Shown: piece after piece, positions 51,839-61,924 of the stretch
Layout of the letters: each line of letters starts with the position of its first letter
Numbering within the stretch: the first letter of the stretch is position 1
Assembly: GCF_037622515.1 (NCBI RefSeq)
Contig: NZ_JBBJCN010000002.1
Location: 124,001 to 188,000, forward strand
Length of the DNA stretch: 64,000 nt
Reading direction: 5' to 3'
Source: Paradesertivirga superstes
GTDB taxonomy: Bacteria > Bacteroidota > Bacteroidia > Sphingobacteriales > Sphingobacteriaceae
Notes under the pieces: generated by a model
Told to the model about the DNA's origin: nothing
The model's input: only the letters and a program-made list of their open reading frames with translations
Database searches by the model: none
Translations under genes and position numbers: made by a program

Positions 51839-52603
51839 TTATTTCTTGGGCTTAGGCTTGAAAAAATGATCATTAATTTGCGCCGGGTTCTGGCTTTTCA
51901 ACTCCGCATAAACTATCTCAGCCATTTTCCTTGCTCCTAACTCACTGAAATGCGTATTATCTTCTTTTCCCTCAGGATAGTTCGGATTCTGGCCGGGCCT
52001 GAGGTGATTGAACAACCATTTCGAATTATCAAGTCCATAATTTTGCAACAAATCGCGACTTTTACGGTCCAACTCGATCAGATTTACTTTCTTTTTCCTC
52101 GCCACTTTGCGTACGAGGTCTGAATATACTGGGTGAGTATCTGCGACCCTTCCATCTTTGGTGAAGCTTCTTCTAGCAGCCGGGGTAATCAATACAGGTA
52201 TCGCCTCTTTAGCTTTAACATCTGTGATATACTTATTCAGGTTTCTTTGAAATTCCCTTTCTGTTGTGGACTGGACTTTTGACCGCACTTCGTCATTATG
52301 ACCAAATTGAATCAGAACGATGTCCCCATTTTGAAGACTATCTAGTACTGGAGCCCATTTTCCGTCTTGCAGAAAACTCTTCGTGCTCCGACCGTTTTGT
52401 GCAACATTATAAATCACAGTGTTCGAAGTATCAACAAACTTAGAAAACACCATCCCCCAACCCGTTTCCGGATACGCCGCTAGTTGCTTTTCAGACATCG
52501 TGGAATCTCCCACCAGGAAAATCCTCATCTTGCGGGGTTTATTAATAAAGGACATCCCAATTATCCCGAGGACTATAAAAATATATTTAATGTACGATCT
52601 CAT
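51839..52603 (-). CDS. Rhamnogalacturonan acetylesterase-like SGNH hydrolase, CE12 (first of two)
   Basis: A 254-aa exported SGNH hydrolase with the same block order as its neighbour: VGDSTMSEKQ (Ser34), NGRSTKSFL, FGHNDEVRS and EDNTHFSELGA. The ETGWG segment after block I is also typical of CE12. Its start overlaps the stop of the GH28 gene (TAATG). Two CE12 enzymes in one operon may act on acetyl groups at different positions or linkages; this is inference. Confidence 0.9.
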   Translation of the reverse strand: MRSYIKYIFIVLGIIGMSFINKPRKMRIFLVGDSTMSEKQLAAYPETGWGMVFSKFVDTSNTVIYNVAQNGRSTKSFLQDGKWAPVLDSLQNGDIVLIQFGHNDEVRSKVQSTTEREFQRNLNKYITDVKAKEAIPVLITPAARRSFTKDGRVADTHPVYSDLVRKVARKKKVNLIELDRKSRDLLQNYGLDNSKWLFNHLRPGQNPNYPEGKEDNTHFSELGARKMAEIVYAELKSQNPAQINDHFFKPKPKK

Positions 52604-54249
52604 TATTTTAACGTTACTGAACTTTCTTTTGCGCCATTTTCAGCGACAATTCTGTGTTTAACCGTTTGGGTATTAGTATTACTTATTACGATACTTTTCG
52701 ACCTCTCGCCGTTTACTTTACACAGCAATTCCGAGTTCTTGGAATACAATAGTTTATCTACGATTATCGACTGACTGCTTTCAACATACACCACCGGATT
52801 GGTCTGAGAAGTAATGACTCTAATGTCCTTTAAACTTATATTTTCAGCTTCAATGATCTCAATTCCTCTTTCAGTTCTCAGCTCAGCGTTCTGAATACGG
52901 ATGTTTTTCACACTCATTTCAGGAAGTCCGCGTATAAAAATACCCTTTCTAGCTCCATGGCAAACCACATTCTGGATACTGAAATTTCTAAACTGGGGAG
53001 TTTCCTCACTTACTGCGGGCACTTCCACTTTCTCTCCTTTTGCTGGTGGTTTCGTAAAATAATACATGTCAAAGTATATGGCTTCATCTACGATATCCTT
53101 CATGTATATATTCCGGACATAGATATCTTCAACAATTCCACCACGGCCTCTGGCAGTCTTGAACCTCAGTCCTTTATCAGTTCCCATAAAGCTACAATCA
53201 GAAATAAAAATATTGCGCGCTCCCCCACTCATCTCGCTGCCAATTACAAAACCGCCGTGCCCTTTATACACGAAACTGTTTTTAATGAGCACATTTTCTG
53301 TTGGTATGCCCCGGTCGCGGCCGGCTTGATCCTTTCCTGATTTTATGCAAATTCCATCATCGCCGACGTCGAATGTACAACCATCAATCACAACATTTTT
53401 GCACGACTCCAGGTCAAGACCATCACCATTTTGTGCATAATCAGGGTTTTTAACGAAGACGTTCTTCATTGTTAAATCCTGACAAAGGAGCAAGTGAAGG
53501 CACCATGCAGGAGAGTTTTGAAAAGTCACCCCTTCAAGCAACACCTTTTTGCAAGCAGTAAAATTTAAGAGGGTTGGTCGTAGGTAATCCTTAACATCAG
53601 CATAATCCTCCATCCCCTTGGATGGGAGAATAGCTCCCGGATCTTTGGTTAGATGGCCTTTTTTTGTCTTTTCGGAAGGAAACCAGGTGCGCCCATCTTC
53701 ACTTAGCAGGCCACCGCTGGCGATTTTCTCTTTCCATTCCCGCTCGGTTAAAGCGTCTTTGGTAATCATTCTCCAATGATCGCCGTTACCGTCTATCACT
53801 CCCGTACCAGTAATAGCGATATTCTCAAGATTGGTTCCTGAAAGAGGTGATAAATTCCGCATGGACGGTTTACCCTCGTAGTTGCCGCGAACCAAGGGGT
53901 ATTGGTTAAAATCTGAGGTAAATAACAGGATGGCACTCCTGGTAATATGCAGGTTAACATTATTTTGCATCTGAACCGGACCAGTTAACCATACGCCACC
54001 GGGAATCAATACTACTCCTCCCCCTCTAACACTGCAGTCTATTATTGCCTTATTTATACCTGCGGTATTTAGGGTTTGCCCATCTGGTTTTGCACCGTAA
54101 TTAGTGATATTGAATGTATCCTGTTTGAAGCTCGGCATCTCGGCTGTTGGAAGATTATCCCAACTATATTTTCTATTTGCATACTGTGCGCTGGTTGCAG
54201 CAAAGGTCAAAAGACCGATGGCCAGCAGGAAATAATGTTTATTTATCAT
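52603..54249 (-). CDS. GH28 polygalacturonase-type glycoside hydrolase
   Basis: A 548-aa exported right-handed beta-helix enzyme that hydrolyses galacturonan or rhamnogalacturonan. Signal peptide MINKHYFLLAIGLLTFAATSAQ. The GH28 catalytic motifs are in order: NGDGLDLESC (~272), DVGDDGICIKSG (~296), GHGGFVIGSE (~333) and RFKTARGRGG (~361). The length is typical of Bacteroidota exo-type enzymes. It starts 8 bp after the GH95 stop, in the middle of the operon. Confidence 0.93.
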   Translation of the reverse strand: MINKHYFLLAIGLLTFAATSAQYANRKYSWDNLPTAEMPSFKQDTFNITNYGAKPDGQTLNTAGINKAIIDCSVRGGGVVLIPGGVWLTGPVQMQNNVNLHITRSAILLFTSDFNQYPLVRGNYEGKPSMRNLSPLSGTNLENIAITGTGVIDGNGDHWRMITKDALTEREWKEKIASGGLLSEDGRTWFPSEKTKKGHLTKDPGAILPSKGMEDYADVKDYLRPTLLNFTACKKVLLEGVTFQNSPAWCLHLLLCQDLTMKNVFVKNPDYAQNGDGLDLESCKNVVIDGCTFDVGDDGICIKSGKDQAGRDRGIPTENVLIKNSFVYKGHGGFVIGSEMSGGARNIFISDCSFMGTDKGLRFKTARGRGGIVEDIYVRNIYMKDIVDEAIYFDMYYFTKPPAKGEKVEVPAVSEETPQFRNFSIQNVVCHGARKGIFIRGLPEMSVKNIRIQNAELRTERGIEIIEAENISLKDIRVITSQTNPVVYVESSQSIIVDKLLYSKNSELLCKVNGERSKSIVISNTNTQTVKHRIVAENGAKESSVTLK

Positions 54250-54257
54250 ATACTGAA

Positions 54258-56735
54258 TTATCTTTTTGCAAATTCGTAAACCTTACCTGCCTGGGTTTCA
54301 AAGTCATAAAGATTTCCCTTTTGAATTTCGATACCCTTCAAAGAGGCCGCGTTGGCAATTAATGGCTTCTGTACATCAGCTATAGCGTAAAATGTATTTG
54401 AATTTAAACCAGTGGCAGATTTTAAAACTGTGGTCCCTTTTGCTGAAATCGCATTATGAACTTTTAGCCGGCAATTTCCGCCGAGATTTGATTTTATTTT
54501 CAAATTGATAATCTGCCCATTTTCCCAGGTTATATCCACTATAAAACCACCCCTTGCTATAAGCCCTTTTACAGTACCCTTTTTCCATTGGTCAGGAATA
54601 GCTGGTAGTAGATGTATATTTCCATCATGGGATTGAAGCAACATTTCCGCGATTCCGGAAGTACAGCCGAAATTTCCATCGATCTGGAACGGAGGATGAG
54701 CATCGAAAAGATTTGGATAGGTGCCACCATTTTGCCCGGATGTTTCCGCTGGTGCAGGGTTAAGCTGATCAGCAATTAATTTGTAGGCTCTGTTCCCATC
54801 CAGCAACCGAGCCCACAAATTTACCTTCCATCCCATGGACCAGCCCGTAGACTTGTCGCCTCGGGTTATCAAAGTGTTTCTTGCTGCTTCAAATAACTGA
54901 GGAGTGTTATCAGGAGAAATCTGGGCGCTTGGAAACAATCCATATAGATGCGAAACATGACGATGACGATCGTTTTCCTTATCCCAATCCTGTAGCCATT
55001 CCTGCAACTGCCCGAAGCGTCCTATTTGCATTGGCGGAATACGCTTGATCATTGATTTAAGAGTATCGGAAAAAGATTTATCTGTACCGAGTACGGAGGA
55101 TGACCTGATAACGTTCGAAAAGACGTCAAACACAAGCTGATTATCCATAGTCGTTCCGGCACTTACGCCAACTCCACTCTCGTAGGTATTTTCCGGTGAC
55201 ATAGACGGAGCCACGACCAACCACTTATGCGTGGGCTCTGTCTGCAGGACATCCACATAAAACATTGCCGCGCCCTTTAAAATTGGATAGTACTGCTTTA
55301 AAAAGCCTTTATCGCCAGTAAACAAATAATGTTGCCATAAATGCTGACTCAACCAGGCCCCACCCATCGGCCACATTCCATAAAACCCACCGTCGACAGG
55401 ACCTGTGATCCTCCATGCGTCGGTATTATGATGAAGATTCCATCCTCTTGCATGATACATCTGGGAAGCGCTTTCCTTACCGGTAATTGAAAGGTCTTTT
55501 AACATCTGGAAAAGTGGCTGATGCATTTCAGGTAAGGCAGTTACTTCAGCAGGCCAATAGTTCATCTCTGTATTAATATTAACAGTGTATTTACTATCCC
55601 AGGGCGGGCTTAATTTGTCATTCCATTTCCCTTGAAGATTAGCCGGATGAGAACCAGGCAAAGAGCTTGAAATTAACAGATAGCGCCCGAACTGAAAGTA
55701 GAGTGAGGTTAATGCCGGATCCTGGCCTTTTGCAAATTCTGCAATTCTGATATTTGTTGGCTTCTTAATAGCATCGCTTGTGCCCAGATCAAGGGATACT
55801 CTGTCAAAATACTTTTTGTAAGATGTGATATGAGCCGCCTTAATAGTACTATAACTTTTCTTTAATGCATTGTTTAGGTGACTTGCAGCTTTTTGAACCT
55901 CATTACCGCTGATATCCTTATAATTAATGTAGTTCGTCCCAATAGAAATAAACAGTGTTACAGCATTGGCATTTGATATTTGAATAGTGCTGTCGGTAGC
56001 AAACACTTTTCCTCCTTCAGCCTGAGGTTGTACCTGGATCTGATAGCGTACCTTTCCCTTTTTATTATCAGTAGAACTTGAAAGTCCAGACAATAGCAGT
56101 CTCCCGTTCTTTGTCTGTACCTGATACTCCTTAAAAGGGCTGTTCATTCCAAGTGTAAATGAAATTTTCCCGGGCTTATCAGCAGTAAGTCGTACCAGTA
56201 AAATTTGGTCTGGAATAGAAGTAATGTATTCCCGCCTGAAATTGACTCCATTATTGCGATAAGAAACACTGCTCACGGCCTTGCTTATGTCAAGATCACG
56301 ACGATAGTTTGTTGCCTGCTCCTGACCCCGAAAACGAATAAATAAATTCCCGGCAGTTTGATACTGCATACCGTGATTCAGATCCGGAGGTGCAGATCTG
56401 GGAAATGTCAGATTTGAAAGAGCTTGAGCTTCCTTGTATTTTCCGTCAAAAAGCAGCTTTCTAATTTTCTCTATAGGCTCGTAAACATTTTTAGGAATGT
56501 TATTGCCTGGCTCGCCAGCCCATATGGTCTCTTCGTTTAGTTGCAGTCGGTCATTATTTAAATCGCCAAAAACCATGGCAGCCAGACGACCGTTCCCAAT
56601 AGGAAGAGCTTCATTCCAATTTGTTGCGGGTTTGTCGTACCAGAGACTTAATCTTTCTTCTGCCTTTTGTGCAAATGATTTGATAGCGAATATCAACAGC
56701 ATACAAAGCAATAGTGTGTGTTTTTTTGGTTTCAT
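54258..56735 (-). CDS. GH95 alpha-L-fucosidase/alpha-L-galactosidase-type hydrolase
   Basis: An 825-aa exported enzyme of family GH95. Signal peptide MKPKKHTLLLCMLLIFAIKSFAQ. The N-terminal beta domain begins LSLWYDKPATNWNEALPIGN. The (alpha/alpha)6 catalytic domain has NINTEMNYWPAE (~388), the acid-containing SPENTYESG (~513) and DGNFGCTSGIAEML (~685). Members remove alpha-L-fucose or alpha-L-galactose from plant glycans, and several occur in rhamnogalacturonan II or pectin loci. It is the first gene of the GH95-GH28-CE12-CE12-CE8 operon. Confidence 0.92.
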   Translation of the reverse strand: MKPKKHTLLLCMLLIFAIKSFAQKAEERLSLWYDKPATNWNEALPIGNGRLAAMVFGDLNNDRLQLNEETIWAGEPGNNIPKNVYEPIEKIRKLLFDGKYKEAQALSNLTFPRSAPPDLNHGMQYQTAGNLFIRFRGQEQATNYRRDLDISKAVSSVSYRNNGVNFRREYITSIPDQILLVRLTADKPGKISFTLGMNSPFKEYQVQTKNGRLLLSGLSSSTDNKKGKVRYQIQVQPQAEGGKVFATDSTIQISNANAVTLFISIGTNYINYKDISGNEVQKAASHLNNALKKSYSTIKAAHITSYKKYFDRVSLDLGTSDAIKKPTNIRIAEFAKGQDPALTSLYFQFGRYLLISSSLPGSHPANLQGKWNDKLSPPWDSKYTVNINTEMNYWPAEVTALPEMHQPLFQMLKDLSITGKESASQMYHARGWNLHHNTDAWRITGPVDGGFYGMWPMGGAWLSQHLWQHYLFTGDKGFLKQYYPILKGAAMFYVDVLQTEPTHKWLVVAPSMSPENTYESGVGVSAGTTMDNQLVFDVFSNVIRSSSVLGTDKSFSDTLKSMIKRIPPMQIGRFGQLQEWLQDWDKENDRHRHVSHLYGLFPSAQISPDNTPQLFEAARNTLITRGDKSTGWSMGWKVNLWARLLDGNRAYKLIADQLNPAPAETSGQNGGTYPNLFDAHPPFQIDGNFGCTSGIAEMLLQSHDGNIHLLPAIPDQWKKGTVKGLIARGGFIVDITWENGQIINLKIKSNLGGNCRLKVHNAISAKGTTVLKSATGLNSNTFYAIADVQKPLIANAASLKGIEIQKGNLYDFETQAGKVYEFAKR

Positions 56736-57078
56736 ATTTATTATTTCTGATTAGTTTTTATACTTAAGCGCCAACAAAATATAATGTCCTCTAAGCAACT
56801 TCGCAGCGAATGGCACCCTCATGCATTAGATGGAATCGGTTATAATTTTTGTTTAATAAGCATGGCTTATAAGGTGAAGACCTAATTGACTTCATATCTC
56901 AATTGGCAGCTGTTTATCATCCGACCGCGTGTACAAATATGAATTAAGCGTGTGGTAGGAAAGACCAAATATTGGGCAATTTGGTCATTTTTTTAGTCAA
57001 AACACTCAACTGACCACTCCTTTCCACCTAAGTTAAGCTGCGTGATACAAACTGGTTGTTTTAAGCTGCAGTATTCAG
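56736..57078. other. Promoter region of the GH95 operon
   Basis: A 343-bp stretch between the HTCS gene end and the GH95 start, both on the minus strand. No gene. An imperfect inverted repeat tggtcatttttttagtc / aactgacca around 56982-57017 could be the HTCS terminator or an operator. No certain -7 box was found. Confidence 0.4.
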
Positions 57079-60000
57079 CTATCGCTTTCTGATGGCTCTG
57101 ATATAATCTGAAGGGTTCTGCTTATAGCGTTTTTTGAAACAGAACGTAAGATATTTAGGATTAGTGAATCCCACGGAATAGGCGGCAGTGGATATATTAT
57201 CCTCACCTGCATCAAACAAATTTTTAACTTTTTTTAGCCGGACTTCTCGCACAAGCTCTACTGGTGTCAAATTGGTTAGACTCTTCAACTTTCGGTAGAA
57301 GGTTGACCTACTCATATTTAACTGATCTACTACATCTTCAATATTGAATTGGGAATCAGAAAGTTTTTCTTCTACAATAGCTATAACCTTTTCGAGAAAT
57401 TTCTTATCAAGTTCCGTCATTACCATTTCTAGTTCGGTAACATTAACATCAGTTTCAGCCTCAGAGTCAGTCATTTCCGGCGAACTTATTGAGACCTTTT
57501 CCTCCATCATAAGAGTTCTCAGAACCTTCTGCCGCCTTGAAATAATGGTGTTAACGGCGCCCTCCAATAGCTCCATCTTGAAAGGCTTTGTAATATAGTA
57601 GTCTGCACCATACCGCAATCCTTCTAATTGCGTCTCAACAGAGTATTTAGCGGTAAGTAAAATAACTGGTATATGACTGATTGCATTATCCGATTTTACT
57701 GCATCAAGCAACTGAATCCCATCCATTTCGGGCATCATAACGTCTGACAGGATCAAATCGGGCGATAAACTTCGAGCTTTGTTTAAACCTTCAAGGCCAT
57801 TTATAGCAGTTTCTACTTTATAGGTCCCTGACAATTTGGAGCTGAGAAACAAGCGCAGTTCATCATTGTCTTCTACGATAAGAACCAACCGCGACATTGC
57901 ACTCGTATTTTGGGATAGCTCTTCACTTGTGGAAAAGTTTTGCGGCTGTTCATCTAACCACAGCTTTTGAGTAATTTCACAATCATTTTTGGTCTTCAAT
58001 TCCATAGCATCAGAAGAATTCTGAGGCAGGATAAACCCCACCTTTAACCCTCCGATATCCTGATTTGAAGCGTATATCTTTCCATTGTGCAGCTCAATAA
58101 GCTCCTTAGAAAGAGCTAAGCCAATCCCCGAACCCTTAACCTGATGGTCTTTTTTATGGTTTCCTTCGTAGTATAATTGGAAAATTTTTTCCAGTTCGGT
58201 GGCTTCAACACCTGGCCCCTGATCAGCGACTTCCAGGGTTAAATTTTGCAGATCATCAGACTGAAGTATTTGGACAAAGATTGATGAATTGTTATCAGAG
58301 AACTTTATTGCGTTAGCTAAAAGATTATAAACTACGATTTCTATTTTATCACGGTCAATATTTACGACCATTTTGGGAGTATTTTTACGAACTTCTATCC
58401 TGATATTCCGGTTCATTAACGTATCACGGAAGTATTCAATAATTGAATTAATAAAGCCAACTATTTCAACTCCTTCCCACTTCATATTCACATTACCGCT
58501 TTGAACCTTTCTTAAATCCAGCACCTGATTTACAAGGCGAAGCATTCGATGCGAATTGTTAACAACAACATTTATATAATCATTCTCTTTTTTTGAGAGA
58601 TTTGTACTTTTCTGAATCTCCTCAATCGGATTGATGATTAAAGTCAAAGGGGTTCTTAATTCATGAGATATCTGCGTAAAAAAATTGAGCTTCAATTCTG
58701 CCAGCCGCTTTTCGACCTCTACAGACTGCTTTAATTTCAAAACGGTGACCACAACCCGACGTATCAAAAATGCAGCGAAAACAAATAAGAGGGCGTAAAG
58801 CAGATATGCCCACCACGTCAACCAGAATGGGGGAGAAATAATAATATTTATTGATTTGAATGGAGCTTTTCTGTACAAATCGTCATTTAAACTCTTGACT
58901 TCGAATGTATAATCACCAGGAGGTAACTTAGTGTAGGTTGCCCTTTTTTGACCCGCGCTATTGTTCCAAACACTGTCAAAACCCAATAACCGGTGGGCGA
59001 AATTCTGATTTTCTGTTGAATGAAAATCTAGTATAGCGAAATCGATGCTGATTGAATTTTGATCATGCTTTAATACTAGCCTCCTTGTTTCGTTAATAGT
59101 AAATTTTAACGGAGAACCTTGCCCTGGAATGATATCCTGGCTGTTCACTTGCAAATTTGAGAATACAAGGTTTGCATTAGTCTGCGAAGACTTAATCTGT
59201 TTAGGATAAAAGGTGATCAACCCGGAAGATGTGCCAAATACAATTTTGCCATCTTGAGCTCTTGAGCAGGAAGCTTCGGAAAAATTGGCTGCTCCTAACC
59301 CGTCATTTCTGTTGAAGGTTTGCCACTTTCTGTCCTTTAATGAGAATTTTAATAAGCCATTTTGACTTGCTATCCAAAGATTTTTCTGCTCATCTTCAAT
59401 TCCGCTAAGTAAGTAATCGCTGGGCAAGCCGTTTTTTACAGAGAAATTTATAAAGGAAAGTTTTTGCAAGGGATTAGAACGGGAGGCTAGATTCAAACCG
59501 CCAGTCGTTGTTAATACCCACATATTATTGTCAGAATCGCGTATTATATACTGAACATCATTCCCTCCTAAACTATGAATATCGCCGGCTTTTTTTCTGT
59601 AAGCACGAAACAAATACCGTTCCGGCGTCCCTGAATTGGGATTAAAAATCAGCAAACCGTCGGTTGTACCAACCCAGATAAGCCCCTTCGAGTCTTGAGC
59701 AATATGCCTTATTTTCCGAAAACCTTCCTTTGGATAATTTCGAAAACTATTTTTTAAAGTCTTAAAAGCCGTTTTACCTCGGCCACTATTAATCAAAATC
59801 AAGCCTTCTTCATAAGAACCCGCCCAAAGTCGGCCCTCACGATCCTGAAATAAGCAATAAATAGAATTGCTACTAATTGATTCCTTCATTTGGCTGACCG
59901 TATATTGATAAACTAAATAATCAGCATGAGTATTTTTTGAAGGCACTGCCTGTATAAGGCCGTTTGCTTTAGTTCCAAACCAAATATTATTCTTTGAGTC

Positions 60001-61500
60001 TTCACAAATTGAATAGATTCCCGCTTTATTTATTGATTTCCCGTTCAAAGGACCCTCACTTATCTGGCCTCTTTCATCGACGAATAGTTTCCCTGCTTTT
60101 GTTCCCGCCCACAGGCGATTTTTGCTATCGAAAAGCACTCCCCTTACATCATTATCTTCGTTGCTCTTCCCTGCAGGAACTAATATCTTTCTTGTGAACG
60201 CCTGCTCTTGAAATACAATTTTGCTAATACCATCATAGCCCGAACCGATCCAAAGTACCCCTGTAGTGTCATAGAACACTCTGGTTATGATTCCAGGCAG
60301 CATTTGATGGCGATTGTCTAATAATTTTTCTAAAGGGATAACACCTCGACTTTCTGATTGAAAGACATGTAATTGCTTGTTGATGTTTATCCATACCCGC
60401 GCATCTTTATCTTCGAACATTGGATAGTTAATGACGCCAGGATCATAAGGGTAAGCATTTCTCACAAAGAGATGTTGAGTCGTCCTGGTCTTGGGGTCAT
60501 ATCTTATTACCACAGAAGATGCAGACTCAATCCATAGGTTGCCACGACTGTCTTCAAAAACATATGACAAAGTGGAAGAGTCCTTTGTCTTCAAAAGTAA
60601 AGTTGGCCTACCCTGTGCGGATATAGAGTAAAGCTCCCCGCTTAAAGTTGTGCAGTAGAATACATTTGATCGCCTGGATTCGCTAATCTTGGTTATGGAG
60701 GATGCAAATTTGATTTCGCCAATTTTAGCTAGATTTTTGTCTACGCCAATTAAACTTCCTGAATTTCCTAATAACCATGTGTTACCATCTCCTACTTCAA
60801 CCAGAGAGGTAATCTCTTGATGAACTTTTAAGGACAAATTAATTACTCTGTATCTTTCATCAGAGACCTTTCTAATATGGACAATACCTCCTTTTGTACC
60901 TACCCATGCATTACCATCTTTATCAACTTGAAAAAAATCAATAGAATTAGAAGGCAATTTGTGATTTGAATCTTTATTGCTGGCAAATACTGTAATCCTT
61001 GGCTGAGCGCCATGAGAATTAGAAATTAGGTAGACACCCATCCGTTCTGATTGCAGCCAAAGGTTCGATCCTTTGGCTGACCATATTCTGGTGAACGAAA
61101 TCTTGTTTAAGGCTGGCTGATTCAATATTTTAGACAAAGATTCGATATCCCCGGTCCGTTTATCAAAACGATATATTCGCTTGTCATATGCCTTCAGCCA
61201 GAAATGCCGCGATTGATACCCCTCAACTATCTCATCTATTCTATTACTCTCCAGACTGGACCGATCGCCTGGATATGACTTATACGTTACAAATCGCAAT
61301 CCATCAAAACGGGTTATGCCGGCCCATGAGCCAAACCACATAAATCCCTCCTTATCCTTGATGACATCTGTGATCCTGTTATCAGATAATCCCTCCGCGG
61401 TAGAATAATGCCTGACGTTTGTTACTATCTGCGAAAAGGCCTGGAGTTGGCTAAATAGTAAAACAACTACAATTATTCTAATTTTTATGGCTGAATACAT
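57079..61500 (-). CDS. Hybrid two-component system regulator (HTCS)
   Basis: About 1473 aa from the MYSAIKIRIIVVVLLFSQLQ start (a longer frame opens at 61554). In order: signal peptide; two seven-bladed propellers of Reg_prop repeats (for example DKEGFMWFGSWAGITRFDG); a Y_Y_Y domain (~800-880, LPPGDYTFEVKSLND); a membrane helix (~895-915, WWAYLLYALLFVFAAFLI); HisKA with His ~945 (ISHELRTPLT); ATPase (GSGIGLALSKEL); receiver with Asp ~1253 (LILSDVMMPEMDG); and a C-terminal AraC HTH (ISTAAYSVGFTNPKYLTFCF). It should sense a pectin oligosaccharide in the periplasm and activate the adjacent operons. Confidence 0.95.
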   Translation of the reverse strand: MYSAIKIRIIVVVLLFSQLQAFSQIVTNVRHYSTAEGLSDNRITDVIKDKEGFMWFGSWAGITRFDGLRFVTYKSYPGDRSSLESNRIDEIVEGYQSRHFWLKAYDKRIYRFDKRTGDIESLSKILNQPALNKISFTRIWSAKGSNLWLQSERMGVYLISNSHGAQPRITVFASNKDSNHKLPSNSIDFFQVDKDGNAWVGTKGGIVHIRKVSDERYRVINLSLKVHQEITSLVEVGDGNTWLLGNSGSLIGVDKNLAKIGEIKFASSITKISESRRSNVFYCTTLSGELYSISAQGRPTLLLKTKDSSTLSYVFEDSRGNLWIESASSVVIRYDPKTRTTQHLFVRNAYPYDPGVINYPMFEDKDARVWININKQLHVFQSESRGVIPLEKLLDNRHQMLPGIITRVFYDTTGVLWIGSGYDGISKIVFQEQAFTRKILVPAGKSNEDNDVRGVLFDSKNRLWAGTKAGKLFVDERGQISEGPLNGKSINKAGIYSICEDSKNNIWFGTKANGLIQAVPSKNTHADYLVYQYTVSQMKESISSNSIYCLFQDREGRLWAGSYEEGLILINSGRGKTAFKTLKNSFRNYPKEGFRKIRHIAQDSKGLIWVGTTDGLLIFNPNSGTPERYLFRAYRKKAGDIHSLGGNDVQYIIRDSDNNMWVLTTTGGLNLASRSNPLQKLSFINFSVKNGLPSDYLLSGIEDEQKNLWIASQNGLLKFSLKDRKWQTFNRNDGLGAANFSEASCSRAQDGKIVFGTSSGLITFYPKQIKSSQTNANLVFSNLQVNSQDIIPGQGSPLKFTINETRRLVLKHDQNSISIDFAILDFHSTENQNFAHRLLGFDSVWNNSAGQKRATYTKLPPGDYTFEVKSLNDDLYRKAPFKSINIIISPPFWLTWWAYLLYALLFVFAAFLIRRVVVTVLKLKQSVEVEKRLAELKLNFFTQISHELRTPLTLIINPIEEIQKSTNLSKKENDYINVVVNNSHRMLRLVNQVLDLRKVQSGNVNMKWEGVEIVGFINSIIEYFRDTLMNRNIRIEVRKNTPKMVVNIDRDKIEIVVYNLLANAIKFSDNNSSIFVQILQSDDLQNLTLEVADQGPGVEATELEKIFQLYYEGNHKKDHQVKGSGIGLALSKELIELHNGKIYASNQDIGGLKVGFILPQNSSDAMELKTKNDCEITQKLWLDEQPQNFSTSEELSQNTSAMSRLVLIVEDNDELRLFLSSKLSGTYKVETAINGLEGLNKARSLSPDLILSDVMMPEMDGIQLLDAVKSDNAISHIPVILLTAKYSVETQLEGLRYGADYYITKPFKMELLEGAVNTIISRRQKVLRTLMMEEKVSISSPEMTDSEAETDVNVTELEMVMTELDKKFLEKVIAIVEEKLSDSQFNIEDVVDQLNMSRSTFYRKLKSLTNLTPVELVREVRLKKVKNLFDAGEDNISTAAYSVGFTNPKYLTFCFKKRYKQNPSDYIRAIRKR

Positions 61501-61924
61501 GAGCATTGAAAGCGTTACTCGCAAAAGATTTTTCTTCGAGCTAAATGGGCACAACGAATAAACTTTAAAGGTACATTAAATGGCCCTCATTTCATTTAAA
61601 GTTAAAAAAAAGTCATAGCATTTCTTCCTATGGTTTCGAATTCGGAGGTAAAACCTGTCAGTAGTAAACGAAGCCAAACCATAGGTGACCTCCATTTTAG
61701 TCAAAATAGTTTCATATGAACGTTCAACTTATTCGTAGTACTCCAAAGACGCATTCAGCTTATTACCGACGCCCAGTCCGTATTCGCTGGACACCACCAT
61801 AGAGTCACGAATGAAACCCTGTCCACCATTATCAATTTCATCTATATCACTATCAATTTTTAAAATGGAAATTGAATAGTATAATCCCGTAAATTAGATG
61901 TTCAGACGAATCAATTTATAAAAC
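61501..61924. other. Divergent intergenic region between HTCS and katG
   Basis: No gene recognised. It should hold the promoters of both neighbours. A TAGTTTCATA sequence on the plus strand near 61706 is close to the -7 consensus but ~215 bp from katG; I cannot assign it. No PerR/OxyR-like operator was recognised. Confidence 0.35.
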
